This document shows, piece after piece, positions 43,537-54,365 of a stretch of DNA of 64,000 nt. The stretch covers positions 62,001-126,000 of the forward strand of contig JBAIAC010000164.1 of assembly GCA_037349315.1 (NCBI GenBank), written 5' to 3'. Position 1 is the stretch's first letter, and each line of letters starts with the position of its first letter. This DNA is from Chelydra serpentina. Its lineage: Eukaryota > Chordata > Testudines > Chelydridae. The notes under the pieces are model-generated. The model was not told the DNA's origin and searched no databases. It worked only from the letters and a program-made list of their open reading frames with translations. The position numbers were made by a program, and so were the translations under genes.

Positions 43537-43689
43537 TCTGGGCTCCAGCAGTGTTCTCAGAAGGGGGGAGCAGGGGGTCAGCCCCCCGAGCTGTCAGTTC
43601 ACCAGCCGCCCAAGGTGCTGCACGTGGAGCGAGGCTGCGGCCCAGCTCACTTTAGCAGATACAGCGAGTGAATGGAGCTGGAGCCCCCG

Positions 43690-44093
43690 AAAGTTCACAC
43701 TCAGCCGCACGAGTCAGTCTCTACGGTAGCACGAGGACGCCTCAGCCCCGCCCCGCCCGTCACACGCACCACGTGCCGTCTCAGCCCCAAGGCCGAGCAA
43801 CACTATTCCCGCTGCAACACCAGGCTGCCCTCTCGCCCCCACCGCTCTCCACCTCACGGCGACTCCCTTCGCGTCCTCTCGCCGCGAGTCCCTTTGCCGC
43901 CAGACACTGCTCATCTGCATAGCCCCGCCCACGGACACGTGACGCCTCCTCGCGTTCTGGTCTCGGGGAGGCGCGCGCGGGGAGGGCGCACGTCACCGCC
44001 CCAGCGCACGCGGCTCCGCGCCGGCGGCCATTGTTCGAACCTTCGCTGAGATTCCATCTCCCGGCACCCCCCGCGGCCAGCAGCAGCCGGACG
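43690..44093 (+). promoter_or_regulatory. CpG-island promoter with non-coding first exon
   Basis: About 400 bp of CpG-dense, TATA-less sequence ends in a strong donor, CCGGACG|GTGAGT (exon end 44093). Motifs include a YY1-like GGCGGCCATTG (about 44025-44035) near the likely start site, ACGTCAC and ACGTGACG, and several GC boxes. The short exon has no ATG-led frame that I can support, so it is probably 5' UTR. The gene it serves is not identified; no plus-strand coding exon was found before the PIM locus. Confidence 0.55.
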
Positions 44094-44099
44094 GTGAGT

Positions 44100-45318
44100 G
44101 TCTGTGAGCCCCGGGCCGGGGGCGGGGCTGCGGGGAGGAGACTGGGGGGCGGGGCAGAGAGAGACCCCGCCCCATAGACAGCCGGGGGCAGGGGAGATAG
44201 GGGGGAGGGAGAGACTCAGCCCCATAGACAGCCTGGGGCAGGGGAGATTGGGGGGATGGGGGAGACCCAGCCCCATAGACAGCCTGGGACAGGGGGTATT
44301 GGGATGGGGGAGGGAGAGACTCAGCCCCATAGATAGCCTGGGGCAGGGGAGATTGGGGGGATGGGGGAGACCCAGCCCCATAGACAGCTGGGGGCAGGGG
44401 AGATAGGGGGGATGGGGGAGACCCCGCCCCATAGACAGCCGGGGGCAGGGGAGATAGGGGGGAGGGAGACACCCCGCCCCATAGACAGCCGGGGGCAGGG
44501 GAGATAGGGGGGAGGGAGAGACTCAGCCCCATAGACAGCCGGGGGCAGGGGAGAGTGGGGGGATGGGAGAGACCCCGCCCCATAGACAGCCTGGGGCAGG
44601 GGAAATTGGGAGGATGGGGGAGACCCAGCCCCATAGACAGCCTGGGACAGGGGGTATTGGGATGGGGGAGGGAGAGACTCAGCCCCATAGATAGCCTGGG
44701 GCAGGGGAGATTGGGGAGATGGGGGAGACCCAGCCCCATAGACAGCCTGGGACAGGGGGTATTGGGATGGGGAAGGGAGAGACTCAGCCCCATAGATAGC
44801 CTGGGGCAGGGGAGATTGGGGGGATGGGGGAGACCCAGCCCCATAGACAGCCGGGGGCAGGGGAGATAGGGGGGATGGGGGAGACCCCGCCCCATAGACA
44901 GCCGGGGGCAGGGGAGATAGGGGGGAGGGAGAGACCCCGCCCCATAGACAGCCGGGGGCAGAGGAGATAGGGGGGAGGGAGAGACTCAGCCCCATAGACA
45001 GCCGGGGGCAGGGGAGAGTGGGGGGATGGGAGAGACCCCGCCCCATAGACAGCCTGGGGCAGGGGAAATTGGGGGGATGGGGGAGACCCAGCCCCATAGA
45101 CAGCCTGGGACAGGGGGTATTGGGATGGGGGAGGGAGAGACCCAGCCCCATAGACAGCCTGGGACAGGGGGTATTGGGATGGGGAAGGGAGAGACTCAGC
45201 CCCATAGATAGCCTGGGGCAGGAGAGATTGGGGGGATGGGGGAGACCCAGCCCCATAGACAGCCTGGGACAGGGGGTATTGGGATGGGGGAGGGAGAGAC
45301 TCAGCCCCATAGACAGCC
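44100..45318 (+). repeat. G-rich 50-54-bp minisatellite in a first intron
   Basis: The same family as 15985-16760 (units with CCCCATAGACAGCCGGGGGC and GGGGAGATTGGGGGGATGGG). About 24 units begin a few tens of bases after the donor at 44094. A block near 44440-44880 is repeated about 466 bp later, so multi-unit duplication took place. G tracts on plus fit a G-quadruplex pattern. Confidence 0.95.
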
Positions 45319-45529
45319 GGGGGCTGTCTACAGTCCACATCCCTCTTAAAATGAGAGCTTTGGGGAGGTTGCAGAGAGGTCCCCTGTGTCTCTCTGGTGA
45401 CTTGGCTTCTGGATTCTCCTGTTCTTTACCGTCTCCAGCTGCTGCAGTGTTGCTTTTCTCTCCTTCACCATCTTGCAGCCTCCTCCTTCTCTTCCTGTTC
45501 AAATAGCAGCGTCAGTCGCTATAGCGTGT

Positions 45530-45757
45530 TAGACCTTGTCTACACTAGAACTTACTTCGGTACAACTTATGTCGCTCGGTGGGGAATAATCCACACTCCT
45601 GAGCGACGTACGTGACACCGATCTAAGCGCTGTTGTAGAGAGCGCTACGTCGGCAGGAGAGCTTCTCCCGCTGACATAGCTACCGCCTCTCGTGCCCAGC
45701 GGAGTAATTAAACTGACGGGAGCAGTTTAGAGCATCTTCAAGTGTAGATGCAGCCTC
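45530..45757. mobile_element. hAT-type MITE
   Basis: It starts GACCTTGTCTACACTAGAAC and ends CAAGTGTAGATGCAGCCTCA, with internal hairpins (GTCGCTCGG, CTCCTGAGCGACG). Same end family as 23358-23611. Confidence 0.7.
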
Positions 45758-45867
45758 AGTGATGTGTAGCTCGGTGTCCAGTTAAACCCTTTACTATGAC
45801 CAGCGCTATGTAGAGAAGCGAGGTGACAAACTTTCTACAATCCTGCAAGATGTTGTGGTCCCCACTT

Positions 45868-45940
45868 GATACCGTTTAGCTCCGTGGTTGGAGCGCTCCT
45901 CTGGTACCTGAGAGACCCAGGTTCAACTCCTTCCTGTCTG
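45868..45940 (+). mobile_element. tRNA-like pol III head (SINE candidate)
   Basis: TTAGCTCCGTGGTTGGAGCG fits an A box and GGTTCAACTCC fits a B box at tRNA spacing. The cloverleaf is poor, so it is more likely a SINE head than a tRNA gene. Confidence 0.4.
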
Positions 45941-46566
45941 CCGGCAGGCGGAAGGCAGCCGCGGCGAGCTGCCCCCCAAATCATGGCGCCCTAGGCGATC
46001 GCCTACTGGGCGCGCCGGCCCTGGATGTGTGGGTGACCAGTCACTTTGTAACTCTGGTGTTCTAGTGTACTAAGATTAAATTGATGTTTTCTTCTTGAAA
46101 CAAGTAGAAACTGTGGGTCTGAAAGTTGAGTGGCAAAACTACAATGAAAAGTGAATTAAGCCTAGAAAGCAATGCTGAATAATTAACCCCCCAGCACTAC
46201 CCCCAATCCTTTTCTCCTCCTCCCCCGCCACTAGCCAGGAACGTGTGTGCTGTGGGATGTATGGGTAGACGCTATAGTAGCAGGACCTCTTTACTGTTCA
46301 AGCTTCTTCCTTCTGGCAGAGGTGTCGGTTTCTACCAAGGGTAATCGATTATTTTTTGTCAAGGACAAAATTTCTTGGTGAAAGTCTAGTTACGGTCCAG
46401 ACTCCAGAGAAAATAATACAAAAATTTAAATAATAATGATAAGTAAAGAAAGAGTTAGCAGTCCGTTCAAAAGCATCTGGCAGTCTTGCTTTGGCCCATG
46501 GTCCATCTATTTACCCCTGTGAAAGTCATAAGGTACACTTATCCCTGGCTGGCTGTTGGCTCTCAG

Positions 46567-46769
46567 CTAGGTGGACCCGATATTTCGGTAACACCCCTGA
46601 TTTATACATTCTTCTGTTCTGATTTGGATTCCTTCCTCTCTTCTTGAAGATGGTGTGTAGGATACAATGGCTCTTGATCCATCTCTTCCTAGACAACATC
46701 TTTGTGCAGCCCAGTAAATAACTATTGCAACAACAATCAGAATGAGCAATAGAGGCCACCAAGCCGGAT
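46567..46769 (-). CDS. Candidate last exon of a single-pass membrane protein
   Basis: On the minus strand the acceptor TCTGTTTGGTTTCAG is followed by a frame reading PAWWPLLLILIVVAIVIYWA, a strong transmembrane segment, then a short basic cytoplasmic tail rich in Ser and Arg with two Tyr (IVSY, QGCYRNIG) ending at TAG (46567-46569). The exon is entered at phase 1, the usual phase of immunoglobulin-superfamily genes. No extracellular exon was recognised upstream (46.8-49.2 kb on minus), so the family is unknown. A promoter-like block with a minus-strand donor lies at 49.2 kb. It could be chance. Confidence 0.35.
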
Positions 46770-47359
46770 CTGAAACCAAACAGAACAGGAGTCCGGTTTA
46801 ACCATTTGGAGAACAGGCACATACACACAGCCACCTGTCCCTGCGTTTGGTTGGAAGATTGCAAAATGCCAGGATTCATGTGGGGTAACATGGCTCCATA
46901 AGAATCTTATTGCGCAATATAATGCGGGTGGGGGGGGGGGTTCTTGCTGGATTGTCAGTTAGCTAGTTATCTGGAGTCAGAGGATGAACAGCACTGAAAT
47001 CCCATCCTAGCTGATGTCACCTACTTTATATAAAACTTCGAACCCAAGATAGTTGTTTGTAACATCCTACAGCAGAGAAGTTCCATAGGTTGCTTTTTAA
47101 AGAAAAAGTTCAGTGTAAAATTGGCAGTTTGAGATCAGAGCAGATCAATAGCCACCCCCGGAGTCAATATTTGATGAAAGGCGGGGGCATGAGGCACTTG
47201 CTGACAGGAGACAGGTGCTGTGCGAAGGTGAGAGCACTGAGGATATCTGGAGGGATTTGGAAAAGTCTCCTCAATGTCTTTGCAAGATTGCCTGTGATGA
47301 GCCATTGAAATCTGAGGGCAGCCTGCAGAGATCAAGGTATCAGAAGGCCAAGGTGGGAA

Positions 47360-47525
47360 GAAGGAAGATAGTTTTGGGATTAAGCTTCTGGTCTAAAAAC
47401 CTGGAGGCCAGGGTTTAATTCCTTGCTCTGCCACAGACTCCCTGTGGCAATTCAGACCAGTCACTGGATCTCTCGGGGCCTTAGTTCCCGATCTGTACAA
47501 TGGGGACAATCTTCCCTTTCCTCGG
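47360..47525 (+). mobile_element. MIR-like SINE with tRNA-type head
   Basis: A B-box-like GGTTTAATTCC is followed by TTGCTCTGCCACAGACTCCC and TTAGTTCCCGATCTGTACAA then TGGGGACAAT, the order of a MIR/CORE-SINE. Confidence 0.6.
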
Positions 47526-47738
47526 CCCGTTCTTTGGTCCCTTCCACTAGTAAGCTCTTCAGGGAGCTCGCTCTTCCAATGTGTTTGTTCAGTGCCAAGG
47601 AGAAGGGTCCCTGATTTCAGCTGGGGCCTCTAGCCACTACTATCATACAGATAATGTAATGGGGGGGAGAGGGAATGCAGAGTTAACATTGCCTGGTGAT
47701 AGCTCAGCCCTTCCAGTCAATGGAGTTCAGCAACACTC

Positions 47739-47805
47739 AGGGCTTGTCTACACTACAAACTTATGTTAGGTTGACCTACAGGCACCACAGTAATTCAATC
47801 GGTTG
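47739..47805 (+). mobile_element. hAT-type MITE, truncated
   Basis: CAGGGCTTGTCTACACTACA begins the same MITE family; only one end is present. Confidence 0.55.
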
Positions 47806-48895
47806 TTTATGTCCACTCTCCCCTCCACTTCTCCACCCACAGTTCCCCCTCCCAGAAGCATTCACATGTCTGTTTTTTTTCTAAAAAAAATACTTTGCAT
47901 TCCCCCAAATACACCCCCCCCCAAACCAATCAGACAGATTTTAGCAATATACATTCAGATTTCTCCAGACTTCTGCCTGAGATGGGACTTAAACTGACAC
48001 TGGCTGGCTAGGTCGAGTTCAAAGAACTGCTGCTTATCCAGCTCCAGTGAAGTTTTCAAGACTACAAACCTTATAGGCGCCTCTCTCCACATCCTCAGTG
48101 TAACCTCTTCGTTTGTGTGTCTTAAGAACATTAGGCCTGTGCCTACTGGAGAGCTAACCTTTTTCTTGCATATCATTTTCAGTGTTGCTCCCCCCAAGAG
48201 GTACACGTGCCACGCCCTGGCTGGGGTCAATGTTGAGAGATGGAGACCATTTGGGCCACATTCAGGACCAGGGTTTGATCCCCAGGTCTCGGCACTCAAT
48301 CAATAAAGTTGACAGATTCCACCAACATTTAGGAAAAGCTGGGTTGTTTTATTCAGGGGGCTTTATTTCAAGACCCTTTAGTCAAATGCCCCCAAATTTG
48401 TATCCCTGACCCTAGCCAGCACCTCCCAAGAGACACACCAAAGTTCAAGGCAATCTGAGTAACCAGGCCGATTTTAAAGTACTTAGAGTCAAGCTTTAAA
48501 TAGAAAGCTTGTCTTAACTTTATTCTAGTAGACCTGGTGGTCCATTATGAGAGCAGTAATGAAGGAGTCCCAGGGCGAGGAATTGGACACACCAGGGAGT
48601 CCAAGTCCCCTTAGCACGCATTGAATGAGAGTGGGAAATGACACGTCACTGCCCAAGCTGTTGATGCTGGAACCTGGAGCCAGAGGGAGTCTGTTGCTAA
48701 GTACCAAGAGGTGAGCTCTGAGGAGCAGGAGGCAACTGAAGGGGGAGAGGAGTCCTGGGCACCCTTTTCAGCAGAAAATAGCAGTCTCTCTCCAGGGGAG
48801 GGGGGAGTTGTCTGCTTCCTTACCTGAGACAGGTCTCAGTGCAAGGAAAAGCCAGATGGAGTCACTGCAGAGTCACTGCCGACCACACCCTAGAA

Positions 48896-49198
48896 CAGGG
48901 ATCTCAAACTCAAATCACCACGAGGGCCACATGAGAACTAGTAAATTGGCCCGTGGGCCGCATCACTGAAACCTTTTCATACAATGATACAAAAGTATAG
49001 TCAAAAATGAAAAAAATGAAGAGTAATATAGTATTCTAGTAAAAGTCAATGTATTCACTTTTTAGAAACTGTAATGCAAAGAGGGGTTTTAATAAAATAT
49101 AAACACTCAGGAATGTTTGGAGCTTGGCTGCCAGTGGAGTCAGCGCCTATGGCGGGCCGCAGGAAATAACTCCGCGGGCCGCATGTTTGGGACCCCAG
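48896..49198. mobile_element. Non-autonomous hAT transposon, 303 bp, 8-bp TSD
   Basis: It begins CAGGGATCTCAAACTCAAAT and ends ATGTTTGGGACCCCAG. CCCTAGAA is repeated exactly at 48888-48895 and 49199-49206. It lies right beside the 49.2-kb promoter-like block. Confidence 0.9.
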
Positions 49199-49204
49199 CC
49201 CTAG

Positions 49205-49460
49205 AAAGTGGCTGTCTCCCCTCACCGCGGCCTCATGGGAGTTGTAGTTTGTTGCTCACACGCCCCCTCGGTCTGTCCTAGGAGCCGCGCCCCGTCGCTG
49301 GACTCCATCTCCCAGGGGAGCTTCCCGCCGACTCTGCCAGCGGGTGGGAGAGGCTGTCTGAGCAGGGCACCCCGGGCGCGGAGCGGGTCGTCACCAGGGA
49401 GCTACAACTCCCGTGAGGCCCTGCGGCGAAAGGGAGCTGGTACGGGTGGGGGGTGAGGAC
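49205..49460. promoter_or_regulatory. GC-rich promoter with a pair of ZNF143-type motifs
   Basis: CATGGGAGTTGTAGTTTG (49234-49251) and, in the other orientation, CTACAACTCCCGTG (49402-49415) match the ACTACAACTCCCA element bound by ZNF143, usual at CpG promoters. On the minus strand a donor-like GCCGCG|GTGAGG ends at 49220-49225. A second C-rich block (49490-49760) follows. Confidence 0.5.
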
Positions 49461-49479
49461 AAACTTTCTCACAAACTGT

Positions 49480-52400
49480 TGTTTGACGACAGCCCCCCCT
49501 CCCCACTGTCCCTGTGCCCCCATGGCCCCCTTGCAACAGCCCTGAGCCCAGGACCACCGAGCCCCGGTCCATAGAGCCCCCAGCACAGGCCCCCACCTGG
49601 CATCCTCCCCTCACAAGCCTCCCCCTGGCAACAGCCCTGGCCCCCCTTCCCAACAACTCTCCCTCCCAAGCAGAAACCCAGACCCCCCCTTGCTGTGACA
49701 ACCCCTGGGCCACCCCCCCTTGCAGCGTATCTGCCCCCCTCAGCAACAGGCTCATCCAAACCCCTCTCCCTGTGGAGCCCCCTCCTTAAAATCCAGGCAG
49801 CGGGGAACATTCCCATCAATACCGATAACCGCTTAAACATGAGCCCCTCTAACCTCCGCCGGCCGCCGCTGTGCTACTGATCCAACACATCAGTGAAGAG
49901 CCTCCAACACCCGATGCGAATAGCTCAGCAGCCCCCAGCTCGGTGTCTGGTTCTACAGACCTCGGCTTCTTGTGAGTCTCTAACTCACCCATACGCAGAG
50001 CTCGGGGGCTTCGGAGCCGGACTAGCCCCCAGCATCACCACACGAGCCACAGGCGGCTGAATGACGGGGACTCGTTAGTTTCTCATGAGTCTCGCAGCAA
50101 ATAGGTTAATAACTCGGTGCCAGTTGATAACGTCATTGGTTAATAACACAGTACAAGCACCCTGATTGGTTAATAATTAAATCACACAGTGTTTTAATAT
50201 CATGTGCTGCAAAGAGTCACAGGAGACACACTAAAAAGCCACTTGCGGCTCACGCCTCAGTCTGAGTTCTCACTGCTCTAATTTATAATATGCTGTTTGG
50301 GTTTGTTTGTTTTTCTCCTATAGTATGAGCTCCTTTGTCGTCTTGTGACCTGAAGGATGTCGGGCTTCTTGGCTTGTCATCACGATTTGTCCTTGACGGA
50401 GCATTTTGCCTCTCACTCCTGCACCTCAGAGCTGTCTTCACGTCACCCCCGATGAGGACAGCTTACTTCCCAAATATTGATGCAGGTTACCATACTCTCT
50501 TCTTTGAAATTCCACCCGGCTGGAATTTTTACTAAACATAGATGTGTGCATTTGTCCACCTAGACACATATGCCATTGATATCAATGGGAATAGTCATAT
50601 AGCTTAAGTTAAGCACTTGTTCAACTATTTTTCTGGATAAAGGCCTTAGTTTACAAGGCAGTATTAGAATAATTGATACACTGTTGATTCTACCAAAGAA
50701 TCCATATCTCCCCCCCATGTTACTATATTCCTATAACATTTTTCCCTGTTTGGACTTGTAATCTTGTTTATCCTTTACATAGAAACTCCTCCTCCTGATC
50801 ATTTCTTTAGCGAATTTCCCCATCCTGCAAATACTGAAGCACGTTTCTCTTCAATTATTTTTCTTAATTGTGTGCATTATATTAGTACCCAAGACACCCA
50901 AGTCATGGCCCAGTAACTCACTGTGCCGGGCACTGTACAAACACAGACCAAAACGATAGCTCTGCCCCATACACCTTAGTTACTTCCTTACGTACATTGA
51001 TTATTTTTCTACTACATTGTTTATTTCCAATTGGATAGTTTATTTTCCTAACATTTTCTCTATGCTAAATATTTTTGTTCAGACATATTTATAAAGGGTG
51101 TCCTTCATTCTGATAAGTGTACCTTTTTCTAACAAAGCCAATAAAGATTTTTTTTTAAATTACTCGTTTGCATTGGTGTCAAAGCAAATTCTGTTCCTCT
51201 ACCATATTAAAAAAAAAAAAAGACACATAATTCCAATCCAAAATCAATTCTGTTCACAGTATCACACTTCCACAATATGGAACACAGGCTATAGACGTCC
51301 TCAGTGGCTAATATTCATGAGTTCCTTTACTTCAGTATCAGTTGCATTTTTCAATCCCCCAGGTTTGATTGAAATCAGCACAAAGCAACCAGATTATACC
51401 AAAAGCCTGACTCTTGCAGCCGGAAGCTATGACTCTGATGCTAAAGCACAATTCTTTTTAAGGGATTAACCCTGACATTGCTACTCTGCGTGGCTACCAA
51501 GGCTCCTTCGTCATTAGAGATATTTGCATATGAATGTCTACAGAGCCCAACTAGGGTCTGATCTACACTAGTTATACTGCAATAGCTATGGTGGTTAGGG
51601 GTGGGATTTTTGCCCACTACAGCCCCAGTTTGGATGAAGCTGTACCAGGATCAAGGTGCCTCATACCAATAAAACTCATTTCCCTTCCAGTGTAAAGAAC
51701 AGACACACCAGCACTGGCACTTTTAAATGGCTAGAACTGTGTCTGCACCAGTATAAACTGGCAAATCTGTCTAAGCTAGACCAGGCCTGTGTGACTTTTG
51801 TGGGGGTGTTGTCAAAAACTACAGCATATTAAGCTTAAAGAATTCACATAAGCTTTAAAATGGCAACATTTTGTTTTTCAGGCATCTGGTTTTTTTGACA
51901 CAACAAATCAAAATTTCCCACAGAAAGCAAATGGCTGCGGATAAAATTAATTGTACTGTTTTACAATCAAAAAAATGTTAGGGTGAAAATTTCTGACCAG
52001 TCCCCATTGACCCCTGTTAGGCCCACAAGTTAGACCGTAAGAAAAGCAAAAGGTAAGCGACAGAGACTGATTAATAGAAAATGAGCGCTCCCTTGCATCC
52101 GTTTAGGGTGTGTAACCTTTTCTTCATCCATGTTCTGCCATCAGCTGTTAGGTCAAGCATGGCAAGATTCCAGGAGCCTGTGCCTGGATGTCCTCCCAGT
52201 AACCAGGACCATGACTTGTCTGGAAAAGATTTGTGCAGTCCAGGCACAATGTATCTGTAACTAGTCCACGTGCCCATCAATAGAAGTCCTGCTTTCCAAA
52301 AACAAGTCCAACTAGGGCCTGTACCTACAGCTGTCTCGTTCAGCGTGATGGGTCAGGGAAATAAGGACATCCTAACATTTCACGGGAACTGGCCATAGAC

Positions 52401-52930
52401 TTTAGACAATTAGCATCTCCTGCAGTAGGCTCCGTCGGTCGGTGGGCTCCATTGTTGGTAACCTTCCATTTCTAGACGGCCTTAGCACACCATCCCGACA
52501 TCAACCCCATCCACCCCATAGACAAGTCATTTCTTATTTTACAAAGAAGGGCCCCTGATGGGCTCTTAGCCGCATCTGCTGGTTTCCTGGACCTCCAAGC
52601 CCTCCTCTAGTTTTTCACATGGCATTTAGTCCTAGACTTTTCTACGGCATTCAGCCGAGCACCTCACAGGTAGTAAGAAATTTAGCTCACCCAGCCTTGC
52701 GGTCAATGATATTGCTGGTTTACAGCTGGCTAAAGAGGTGCAGAGAGGCACAGGGATAGCACAGATCTGTGGCCGAGGAGGGAATAGAACCCAGGAGTCC
52801 TGTGCCTTCACCCCAAACCTCCCTTCCCTGCTAATGGGGGCAGACAGTGGCCTTGTCAGCATTCCCCTCCCCTCCCCAAACTTTCTCCTTTTCCCAGCGA
52901 CAAAAGTCCCTCTTTAGACCTAAGTAGAGG
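49480..52930. other. No gene supported
   Basis: 49490-49760 is C-rich low-complexity sequence; 49900-52930 is mostly AT-rich and single-copy in appearance. Apart from a MITE-like piece at 51550-51790, I see nothing recognisable. A SPOC domain was looked for and not found. Confidence 0.4.
51550..51790. mobile_element. hAT-type MITE, diverged
   Basis: TAGGGTCTGATCTACACTAG at the left and CTAAGCTAGACCAGGCCTG at the right resemble the CAGGGCTTGTCTACAC ends. Confidence 0.4.
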
Positions 52931-52984
52931 CAAGCGCTGGCCTCCGGTGGGGACAGATGGACTAAGAACAGGCTCCCCCAGCCG

Positions 52985-54075
52985 AGGGGCAGTGAGGGGT
53001 TCTGTGGGGGGGGCACTGGGCAGGGAGGTGCAGGGCATTGTGCAGTTGTGGTGGGGCTGTAGGGGGCACTGGGCAGGGAGCGGTTCTGGGGGGCACTGGG
53101 CAGGGAGGTGCAGGGCACTGTGCAGTTGTGGGAAAGCTGTGGGGGGCACTGGGCAGGGAGGTGGGAGAGGTTCTGTGGGGGGGCACTGGGCAGGGAGGGG
53201 TTCTGTGGGGGCACTGGGTAGGGAGGTGCAGGGCACTGGGCAGTTGTGGGAGGTCTGAGCGGGGCACTGGGCAGGGAGGTGCAGGGCACTGGGCAGTTGT
53301 GGGAGGTCTGTGGGGGGCACTGGGCAGGGAGGTGGGAGAGGTTCTGTGGGGGTCACTGGGCAGGGAGGTGCAGGGCACTGGGCAGTTGTGGGGGGGCTGT
53401 GGGGGGGCACTGGGCAGGGAGGGGCTCTGTGGGGGGCACTGGGCAGGGAGGAGGAGGGGATCTGTGGGGGGCACTGGGCAGGGAGGGGTTCTGTGGGGGC
53501 ACTGGGCAGGGAGGAGGAGGGGTTCTGTGGGGGGCACTGGGCAGGGAGGGGTTCTGTGGGGGCACTGGGTAGGGAGGTGCAGGGCACTGGGCAGTTGTGG
53601 GAGGTCTGAGCGGGGCACTGGGCAGGGAGGAGGAGGGGATCTGTGGGGGGCACTGGGCAGGGAGGAGGAGGGGATCTGTGGGGGGGCACTGGGTAGGGAG
53701 GTGCAGGGCACTGGGCAGTTGTGGGAGGTCTGAGCGGGGCACTGGGCAGGGAGGGGCTCTGTGGGGGGGCACTGGGCAGGGAGGTGGGAGAGGTTCTGTG
53801 GGGGTCACTGGGCAGGGAGGTGCAGGGCACGGGGCAGTTGTGGGGGGGCTGTGGGGGGGCACTGGGCAGGGAGGGGCTCTGTGGGGGGCACTGGGCAGGG
53901 AGGGGGAGGGGCTCTGTGGGGGTGCACTGGGCAGGGAGGGGCTCTGTGGGGGGCACTGGGCAGGGAGGGGGAGGGGCTCTGTGGGGGTGCACTGGGCAGG
54001 GAGGGGCTCTGTGGGGGGGCACTAAGCAGGGAGGGGGGGCTCTGTGGGGGGCACTGGGCAGGGAGGGGGGGAGTA
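52985..54075 (+). repeat. G-rich minisatellite upstream of the PIM promoter
   Basis: About 1.1 kb built from GGGGCACTGGGCAGGGAGG and variants (GGTGCAGGGCACTGGGCAG, GTTGTGGGAGGTCTG), with units of roughly 30-70 bp in nested order. The phrase GGGCACTGGGCAGGGAGGGG alone fits a G-quadruplex. It ends within 170 bp of the PIM start codon. Confidence 0.95.
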
Positions 54076-54099
54076 GCAGTGAGGGCAGAGACAGGGCAG

Positions 54100-54241
54100 T
54101 GGCAACAGCGGAGGTCACTGCGCAGGCTCCGTTCGGGCGCGCATGCGCAGTGCGCCGAAGGCGGGAATTGTGCGCGAGAGCGGGCCCGGAGCACGTGCTT
54201 GGGCGGCGGGAGCGGAGCGGGCTGGGAGCCGAGTCCGGAGC
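54100..54241 (+). promoter_or_regulatory. PIM-like gene promoter
   Basis: CpG-dense and TATA-less. It contains an NRF1 site (GCGCATGCGC, 54139-54148), an E2F-like GGCGGGAA (54160-54167) and an E-box CACGTG (54192-54197) just upstream of the start codon at 54242. Confidence 0.6.
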
Positions 54242-54365
54242 ATGGCGGAGACCGCGGCGGCCGCTCCCCCCGCCCGCGGGGAACTTTCCGCGGCCGCCGC
54301 TCCCCGGCGCCCCCCGGCTGTGCCCGGCGCGGGGCGGCTGGGGCTGGGGCTGCTGCTCTGCTGCG
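54242..54365 (+). CDS. PIM1-like: PIM-like exon 1
   Basis: 41 codons plus one base, ending TGCTGCG|GTGAGT. The start ATGGCGGAG has a good Kozak context (GAGCATGG) and is the first ATG after the promoter motifs. The peptide is Ala/Pro-rich, then LGLGLLLCC. Confidence 0.8.

Noticed and set aside
43304..43925. Pro-rich open frames before the 44-kb promoter
   Set aside because: GC-rich sequence is open in several frames by composition; no start context or domain.
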